Positions 56,955 to 64,000 of a stretch of 64,000 nucleotides of DNA are shown in pieces. The DNA is from Isoetes taiwanensis. Lineage: Eukaryota; Streptophyta; Lycopodiopsida; Isoetales; Isoetaceae. A program made the position numbers and the translations under genes. Numbering within the stretch: the first letter of the stretch is position 1; each line of letters begins with the position of its first letter. Under the pieces are notes generated by a model. That model ran no database searches and was not told the origin of the DNA. It saw nothing but the letters and a program-made list of their open reading frames with translations. Location: contig JAJEKV010000017.1 of NCBI GenBank assembly GCA_021234155.1, positions 19,352,372 through 19,416,371 of the forward strand, in the 5' to 3' direction.

Positions 56955-58520
56955 AGTCCCCTCATCACTATCAGGAGCCTTATCCGGCTCAACCTTCTCA
57001 ACCGTACTTTCACACCCCTGAACATGCCTACATCCATCATTCTTCAGGCCATACGCCTCTTCCTTCACAACCATCATCTCCCCCGGGTGGGCACGGCTAT
57101 CCACATGTCTCCTTTGCGCCTACCCAGGAATATCCTTTCCCTACGTTTCCCACTGCTCTTCCTGTTTACAACCTTACCGATCTCAAAACCAACGCTCCGG
57201 CTACTTCCGTTTCTCAACCGCAGTCACCCCTTCATCAGGGTCCGTCAGGCACAATGCCACATCCACCTCAACCTCAATATCCTCACTATATCGTTTCTGT
57301 CCGCCCCAAAGACTTTCACATCTACCTTTCGGACTCGAACCGACTTATCCCACCTTTGGCAACACGAAAGGCAAACCGTTAGACCAAAGTGCTCAGGCCC
57401 ACATGGAAGAATTTGAGGCTCTAGCTGTCCTAAATGGTCACGCGCAACCTCAACTGAAATTTCACATCTTTTCCACCACACTGCGTGGCTCTCCTCATCA
57501 ATGGCTCATGTCCAACAAAAGCCATTGGAAACAAGACTGGTCCGAAATGCGCACTGCTTTTCTCTCTCATTACGGGACCACGGATGATGATCAACTTCAT
57601 CTCAAGCAACTCAATGAACTTCAACAAGAGCCCATGGAGTCTCCGCGGGATTTTATGGATCGACTTCACATTCTCGCTAAGTAAGCTCAAGGAGTACCCT
57701 ACACGAGGCATTTTGGTCCTGGTTTCTCCAAGGACTCCTCTCCCCGCTATTCGACTCATGATGAATACTGCGTCCAAAAACTTTGAGCAGGCTATCGACC
57801 TTGTCAATCACTCGTCAATGTTTCCTCCCGAGGCGTGGCTCTTCAAGAGCTCCCGCTCATTCCACCCATCATGGTTCCACACAAACTACATTTCAAGCCT
57901 CAACACGCTTAATCCACAGTATAGTCAAATCGGTGCCATATTTGCAAATATCAAGGCCATTTGGCCAATGAGTGCAACTCCACCAATGGCCCGCCTCATT
58001 GCAAGCGCCGCAACATGTGCAATCATGCCACGGAAGAGTGCACTCGCACTCATCCCACACCGTTCGCAACAAAATGGTTTATCAAGTGCAAACCACACCT
58101 CAGCCCACCATCACACTATCGCCAGCCACCTCTTGGTGCAGCCCACGCAACTCTATCAGCAACAGGACCAACCACGGGGATCCAACCAACGTCCTCCTTT
58201 TGATCCTTCTAAAGCTCAGTGTTATCACTGTCAAGAATGGGGTCATACCACCACGGCGTGTCCTCAACTTCCACAAGTTCAGTCCGGCTTCCCGCACAAA
58301 TCAGACCACATCGGTCCGCCTCACGGCTTACCAACTCGGCTTGCTAATGGCAAACAAGGCCCGCGACCAGTTCTTCTTAAGAAGCCCCTAAGAGCCTCAA
58401 AGAATCACGCTATCAACCAGCTCCAAAGAATCAACCTCAATTTGGATCAACAAGCCCAAGAGGAAATTTTTCGGGCACTTAATCCTCCGTCATACGGTAG
58501 TCAAATTGGGTTGGTCTAGT
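56955..58520 (+). pseudogene. Ty3/gypsy gag (frameshifted)
   Basis: A Pro-rich N-terminus (56955-57290) is followed by the retrotransposon gag core (57390-57690: LKFHIFSTTLRGSPHQWL, FLSHYGTTDDDQLHLKQL). The frame is lost near 57685 and resumes (58150-58500) with the zinc knuckle CYHCQEWGHTTTAC at 58218-58259. Gag packages element RNA. Shifts occur at CTG/CAG spots. Confidence 0.7.
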
Positions 58521-58635
58521 TTCACGCCGGACAAGGCATCACGCCCCTTGACTATTATTCAAGGACACGCAACCTGCCTTTGCAGTTGACACCATTCCTC
58601 ATGAGGACGAAAAAAAGGTTCACTTTGCACCTGAC

Positions 58636-59460
58636 TTGGAAAAGCTCATGCCAAATGTCATGCCCAAAGTTCGCCAAAGCATTTTGAATCTCATGCAAGC
58701 TGCTGAAGGCCGCACATTGGCCAATGTTCATGCCACCACTAGAGCTCAACAAAGACAAGATACACCTTCAACATCTCCACCTCCACGCTCTCAGACATAT
58801 CCCAATATTGCAGCCGAGGTTGACTTACTCAAAGAAGTTGCTGCTTCCCTGCCACACACTCCCGCACCAGTGGAACCAGCAGATCCTTTTTCTCATGTAC
58901 CTCTCGAACTCCAAGAGGAGCTTGCCAAGATCAAAATTCCTTTAAGCTTGGCAACCATTTTAAAACTCTGTCCTGCTCTCAAGGACCAGTTACCACTCCC
59001 AACTGTTTTAGTTGGGGCTGTGGCTACCTCTACACCCACGGTCCATGCCACGGTGGGAAATCAGCAAGTCAACCATGTTCAAATCGATGGAGGTAGTGCA
59101 GTCAATCTCATCACGGATAAACTCCGCAAACAAATGGGCATCACACAACTCTTTCGTGCCCCATATGACATCAAATTGGCTAATGGCCATATCACGAGAC
59201 CTCAAGGCGTCACACCTATTCTTCACATCAACATTGGTGATCTCCGCTTTCCCATGGAATTTGGAGTTTGGAAAGCTGGCGAAGATCCAGGTGACTATGA
59301 AATGCTGGTGGGAAGACCTTTTCTCCGCCAGGCAAAGAGTATCCATTACTGGGCCACGGACCAGTTAGTCATCACTGATGGTCATCTCAATGCCACCATG
59401 GACTTGCAAACAGGCAGGATCATTTCTGTTGACAATGCGGAACCCTCTCTCTCACATTAA
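58636..59460 (+). CDS. Ty3/gypsy aspartic protease region
   Basis: 274 codons open. The C-terminal half carries VQIDGGSAVNLIT, the protease active-site loop (D-G-G-S where most have D-T/S-G), a flap-like LANGHITRPQGV and MLVGRPFLRQAKSIHYW. The N-terminal half is a linker (SLPHTPAPVEPADPF). It processes Gag-Pol. Confidence 0.75.
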   Translation: MEKLMPNVMPKVRQSILNLMQAAEGRTLANVHATTRAQQRQDTPSTSPPPRSQTYPNIAAEVDLLKEVAASLPHTPAPVEPADPFSHVPLELQEELAKIKIPLSLATILKLCPALKDQLPLPTVLVGAVATSTPTVHATVGNQQVNHVQIDGGSAVNLITDKLRKQMGITQLFRAPYDIKLANGHITRPQGVTPILHINIGDLRFPMEFGVWKAGEDPGDYEMLVGRPFLRQAKSIHYWATDQLVITDGHLNATMDLQTGRIISVDNAEPSLSH

Positions 59461-59989
59461 TCGATTCTGAAGAAGCTCAGAATATTTATCAAGTTCAGGC
59501 TCCACCTGCGCTGCGCCTGGTCATCCTACCCGAATATGCTGATCCTTGGGGAGAAATGACTCTTGATCAGGACCGCCGTGGTCTGCCTTGCTTGACCCTA
59601 CCGCTCCTTGCAATCAATCCAACGCGTTGATCACTTTTCGGATATCGACACTCCCGCCCTCCTATTGATGTACACGCCGTCATGAAGCAACCACGCTAGA
59701 TGAAACCGAAAGCAACCTCTCTTTTCACCACGCATAAAGTGCCACGCATCCGGTTATGCTCCAACCTCCCCGCACATTGTCCAGATAATGAAGTCATACC
59801 CCATATTCGGACTCGGTGGAGATTGTGGACGTTGGCAACAATCAACTGTCCGATTTTCGCAAACCTTAGGCTCCTTATCGTATCAGGGCCGTCAAGCTGT
59901 TCAAAAAATTCAAACACATTTTAGCACGGAGTTACAAAGATCTTTGGGAATCAACAAAAGCTTGGGGAACTTACCATTCCTACCAAATC

Positions 59990-61240
59990 GATGCACGACC
60001 AGTGTAGCAACGACGATCACGGCTCAACCCTAATTACCGTGGATCGCGTCAAGGCGGAAATTGACAAACTCCTTGCTGCGGGTTTGATCTATGAGGTCAA
60101 ACATTCCGAATGGGTGAGCCCCATCGTCATTGCCCTTAAGCACAATGGTAAGATCCGCGTGCAGTGTGGACTATCGGAAACTCAATCGGGCCACTGGCGT
60201 GATCATTTTCCACTTCCCTTCACGGACCAAGTTACGGAAGAAGTGGTCGGACATGAGATGTACTCCTTTATGGATGGTTTTACGGCTACAATCAGATCTC
60301 CATCAAAGAATCGATCAACTCAAGACCACTTTCACCACCCGTGGGGCACTTTTTGCCTACAAGGTGGTTCCTTTTGGATTATCCAACTCTCCTTCAACAT
60401 TTCAACGCATCATGCTCTCCGTTTTTTCATGATTTCATGAAGGAAAATCCCTTCTTGCAAATTTTTCAAGATGACTTCTACGCCTACTGGTTCCATGGCT
60501 GACCATTTGGATAAATTGGAACTCGTCTTCCAGAAATGTGATGAGTAGGCATTAGTCTCAATCCGAAATGCACCTTTTGTCACCACGGTGTTACGTTAGG
60601 CCATGTTGTCGATGAAAGCGGGAATCACCACCGATCCCGCCAAAATCGGTTGTGTGCTCAAGGCTCAAGCACCAGCCAATATCAAAGAAACACGCTCTTT
60701 CACAGGAAAGGTCAATTATTACTCCACCTTCATACCGGGTGGCGGCTATTGCGGATCCCATTCATAAACTCACGGGTGCCCGAATCCACGGGCTTGGAAT
60801 TCAAAGTGAAGTCGCTTTCCAACAGCTGAAGCTTTTGCTTACTCAGGCACCGGTTCTTGTTCCTCCTCAATGGGACAAGCCCTTTCACGTTCATGTCGAT
60901 GTCTCGGCGTTTGCTATTGGAGCTGTTCTTTCTCAAGAATATGATCGCATTAATCGATAAACCAAATCGCTACGCCACCGAAAAACTCAATTACTGCCGG
61001 CGCAACTATTACGCCACGGGCGTGAAGCTTTGGGTCTCATTTTTGTGTCCAACGCCCGTCATTACCTTTTGGGCAGTCAAATCAAGTTCTTTGTGGACCA
61101 CCAAGCACTTCTCTATTTGATCAACAAATCCACGCCCACGGGCCGCATTGCTCGTTGGGTCCTTCTTCTCAAGAATTTGCTCCTTTTGAAATCGCGTTCA
61201 TAAGGTGGCAAATCTCATGTTGTTCGGATTATCTTTCACG
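59990..61240 (+). pseudogene. Ty3/gypsy reverse transcriptase and RNase H (frameshifted)
   Basis: Blocks in order: VKAEIDKLLAAGLIYEVKHS and WVSPIV, IRVCVDYRKLN-type block near 60155 (split by a shift), SFMDGF near 60267, LFAYKVVPFGLSNSPSTFQR near 60352-60410, IFQDDF (catalytic, near 60460), then the RNase H entry VAFQQLKLLLTQAPVL, HVHVDVSAFAIGAVLSQ, and IKFFVDHQALLYLINKS. All Ty3 RT/RH landmarks are present, but at least five shifts break them. Confidence 0.75.
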
Positions 61241-61251
61241 CATCCACACGG

Positions 61252-62657
61252 ATGATCCCCATAACAGGGGTCTCGGGCGCCTTCCACGATGCTCAACTCT
61301 TTTTAGTCACGGCAACACCACATTGGTTTCATGATTTTCAGCAAATTACCTCCTCACACAGTGCTCTTCCACGAGAAGATGAGGCGGCTCTCTCTCACAT
61401 GGCGACAATCCAGGTGCCGCCATCAATTTCTCCGGAGGTCCGCGGACTACACCATGGTTGGGACATCTCTACAAAAAGGGTAAGGACACCATCCCCGGCG
61501 GCTGTGTTCTACCTCATGAAGTTCCGGACATTGTTAGAAGCTCATCAAGGGCTCGGTGGTGGTCATTTTCATGGTGACACCACGACGCATAAAATCCTTC
61601 TTGCCGGATATTATTGGCCCACGCTCTTCAAAGATGCTCACGCCCGCCCAAGACGTGTGACGCTTGCCGGGTGGGGGGCCCACCGCGCCCGTGGCGCTCT
61701 TCCCTTGACGGCCGGCCGCCACTTCCCTTCGCCCGGCAAATGGGGCATGGACTTTGTGGGACCTATAGATCCTCCTGCGAGGCACACTCGTGCCCGATAC
61801 ATTCTGGTTCTCACTGACTACGCCACCAAATGGGCGGAAGCTTGTGCACTTCCAGACAACACTGCTGCAAGCCGCGGCTAGAGTCCTCTATCAACAAATC
61901 ATCACGCTGATTCGGGCTGCCCTACCTGAGCTGGTCGGTGGACCGTGGTGTTCATTTCATCAATCATACTATCAAAGAGCGGCGGATTATCTCTTGATAC
62001 ATCATCACAAGAGCACACCTTACTATCCTCAAGGCAATGGGTTGGCGAAAGCACCAACAAAACTCGGTCACCATTCTCAAGAAAATTTGTGACGCTTCCT
62101 TCACGCATTGGCGGACAAAACTTCCCTCTTTGTTCTTTGGGCCTACAATACTTGTTTCAAGATTGCTACGGGTCACACTCCTTTTAAACTGGTTTATGGT
62201 CAGGAAGCTCTCATGCCCTTTGAATACATCCTTCCAACCCTCGCTTTTTCAAGCTCTCGCTCATAATCCACCAGCTGCTCTCAAAGAACGGGTCTATCAA
62301 TTAGAACAGTTGGATGAACTTCGAAGGGATGCTTATCTTCGTGTTCTTCATGGACAACAGTTGCAAAAATCTTTACATGATAAACGTTTGAAGACAAAAA
62401 CATTCAAAGAAGGAGATTTGGTTCTTCTTTATGATTCCAGGTACAAAAATTTTCCGGGTAAACTCAAGTTTCGTTGGCTTGGCCCTTATCAAATTGTTCA
62501 AGTGGTTAGACCAAGCGTTTTCCAACTAGCTGAATTAGATGGCACACCATTACCTACATTGGTTAATGGTTTTCGTCTCAAAGCATTTCATCACACAGAA
62601 AGTGAACATCAACACACAGAAACAGTTCAAGAAGCAAACACCACAGAAAGTGACTAG
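61252..62657 (+). pseudogene. Ty3/gypsy integrase (frameshifted)
   Basis: An H-H part of the zinc domain (HFHGDTTTHKILLAGYYWPT) is followed by WGMDFVGPI and RYILVLTDYATKWAEA with the first catalytic Asp, then DRGVHF near 61940. The C-terminal frame 62037-62657 ends KTFKEGDLVLLYDSRYKNFP and GKLKFRWLGPYQIVQVVRP, the GPF/Y-type module typical of plant Ty3 elements lacking a chromodomain. PR-RT-RH-INT order defines Ty3/gypsy. Confidence 0.75.
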
Positions 62658-63592
62658 AAAGGCGGTAGCTTATATTATAGTGGAGATTTTTTACAAAATG
62701 TGGGCACAGCCCAGCTATTTCCGCTATGAGCAATGCCCTATATACAAAAACGGGCTCAGAGCCCTATCTACTAAGTCCTAAGAGGAAAAACCCTCTACTC
62801 CGGGTTCGGAGCAGAGGTGATGCGGAGGAGATGGTAGAGGTTCTGCTCCGGATCCCAGCGAAGGTGCAGAACCACCTCCATCCCGTTGGTCTTCGGGTCG
62901 GGATGTTCAGCCATCCCGGCACACCAGCCGTCCATGCGAATGCCACGGTTGTGGCAACGCCAGAGATCCAGACAATTCACTTACAAGTGATCCACTCCTG
63001 ACAGTTAGTCGGCATGGTGCAATCTTCGTTCAAGCCGGCCGGCCGCCATCTTGGCGCCATCGGATGCCGCCGTTTCTCTCGGTTCGTCTTATATATGGCG
63101 AGGAACTCCTTGTCGGCGTGGACCAATCACACAAATCGCCAGCGTGTTTGCAATGCAAGGTTTGTTTCTAAAATGAGAATCTGTTCTCCGCCGCATATCT
63201 AGCCATGGTACCTTCGACACATTCCTTTTAATGATATCCCACTTCGAAGTTGCCGGCATTGAATGCCATTCCTTCTTTCCACTGGCGTCGAACATTAATG
63301 GGTGTCCTTTGCCATCTGTCACATCCGATCTTTCTTTCACGTCTCATCCTCACCGTTCATTGCTTCTCCTTTACGTTTTTGGGACTTAGCCAAATTTTGC
63401 CTCTCAATCCCCTTCTTAGCATCTTTTGACACTGGCACCATCAGCGGCTCGGTTTCGCACTCTTCATACCTCTTAAGCCTCGGTTATGCGCCCTAAAACA
63501 AACCTTTTTCGTTCCTCTTGGCCCGTCCTCCGTGCTTTCGACTTTCGTTTTCAGCCTTTGGCATCTCTCTTCGATTCCGCACATCATTCCCA
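62658..63592. other. Ty3 element 3' non-coding segment
   Basis: GC-rich sequence without a supported frame. It includes a TATA-like CTTATATATGGCG near 63090. The 3' LTR is not recognised here. Confidence 0.4.
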
Positions 63593-64000
63593 TGGCTGCC
63601 CCAAGATTTTCTACACTTCAAGCTACTGCTCCCAAGGATCCGGCCCTTTTTGCATCTGTATCTTTCTTGGCGCCCACTTTCCGTGAAGCCCTTGTTGGCC
63701 CGATAAAAAGTTTCTTTGAGCGACACCAGCTTCTGAATTCTCTCAAATGGAACTTAGGCTCCAAATCACGCCCGATTTGCGGCAGTTCATCGCCAATATT
63801 GTTAACAGCCCGCAAGGTTACACCACTGTGGTCGATGGCACCACTATTTCATTGACTCAACATTTGATTTCTGAGGTATTTCATATTCCCTTGCACACTC
63901 CTTGTGTATCATGGTCTGCTATACAGGATATTGATGTCACAGAGTTGGTGCACCTGCTTATCATGCCAATGTCCATCGTCGACCAATATCGACAAGCCTC
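63593..64000 (+). CDS. Extra ORF downstream of pol, open at window end
   Basis: ATG at 63593 (MAAPRFSTLQATAPKDPALF) continues, after one shift near 63745, as RLQITPDLRQFIANIVNSPQ, VVDGTTISLTQHLISEVFHI and so on to the window end. The v.vdg..isLt...I...f.ip pattern recalls the additional-ORF domain found in some plant Tat/Athila-type Ty3 elements; this is inference. Partial. Confidence 0.4.

Noticed and set aside
1-64000. CRISPR array or bacterial operon structure
   Set aside because: No spaced short repeats; introns and plant elements throughout.

Overview
The window is nuclear DNA of a land plant, almost entirely repeats and mobile-element debris. The evidence for a plant is: small GT-AG introns, a two-B3-domain-like gene, a HOTHEAD-type GMC oxidoreductase exon, a plant-type DNA polymerase eta gene fragment, Helitrons with an RPA-like gene, a hAT element, L1-type LINEs, and a Ty3/gypsy element with a plant-type pol tail. 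Many apparent frameshifts sit at CAG/CTG trinucleotides in discrete patches. This looks like uncorrected long-read base calls at CHG-methylated cytosines, so many 'broken' genes here may be intact in the organism. I cannot name the species.

Region 1 (1-23383) is a head-to-tail array of an 8.3-8.6 kb unit: two full units (1-8584, 8585-16920) and a third cut off near 23383. Each unit carries a Penelope-like or RVT-like reverse transcriptase (+), a three-exon B3-like gene (-), a divergent intergenic spacer with a 32-nt palindrome and a tRNA-Ile(UAU)-like segment, then a TATA box, ORF1 (SAP-like N-terminus, one large intron) and ORF2 (unknown family), which lead into the next reverse transcriptase. 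Plus-strand order from the TATA box is ORF1-ORF2-RT; the B3-like gene points the other way. I could not assign this gene combination to a described element, and it is the best candidate in the window for an undescribed system.

Region 2 (23384-36223) holds a 65-nt hairpin at the array edge, a minus-strand LTR retrotransposon remnant (LTR about 25320-27622) split by a 650-bp hAT-type element, two LINE copies that carry only ORF1 and share 3' ends with a third fragment, and a Helitron 3' end.

Region 3 (36224 to about 45335) reads as one minus-strand Helitron: a canonical 3' hairpin with CTAG, an RPA1-like ORF, and five consecutive exons of DNA polymerase eta.

Region 4 (45336-46940) is minisatellite DNA, including an array rich in heat-shock-element-like motifs.

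Region 5 (46941-55850) is richer in single-copy-like coding sequence: an E2F site, unrecognised genes, an apparently intronless CENH3-like histone with a very long tail, four related hairpins sharing a TCACACGA-type arm, a short TTAGGG-type tract, and a duplicated small gene.

Region 6 (55851-64000) is a GMC oxidoreductase exon interrupted by a Ty3/gypsy element (LTR from 56104; gag, protease, RT, RNase H and integrase in frameshifted pieces) that runs on to an extra ORF open at the window end.
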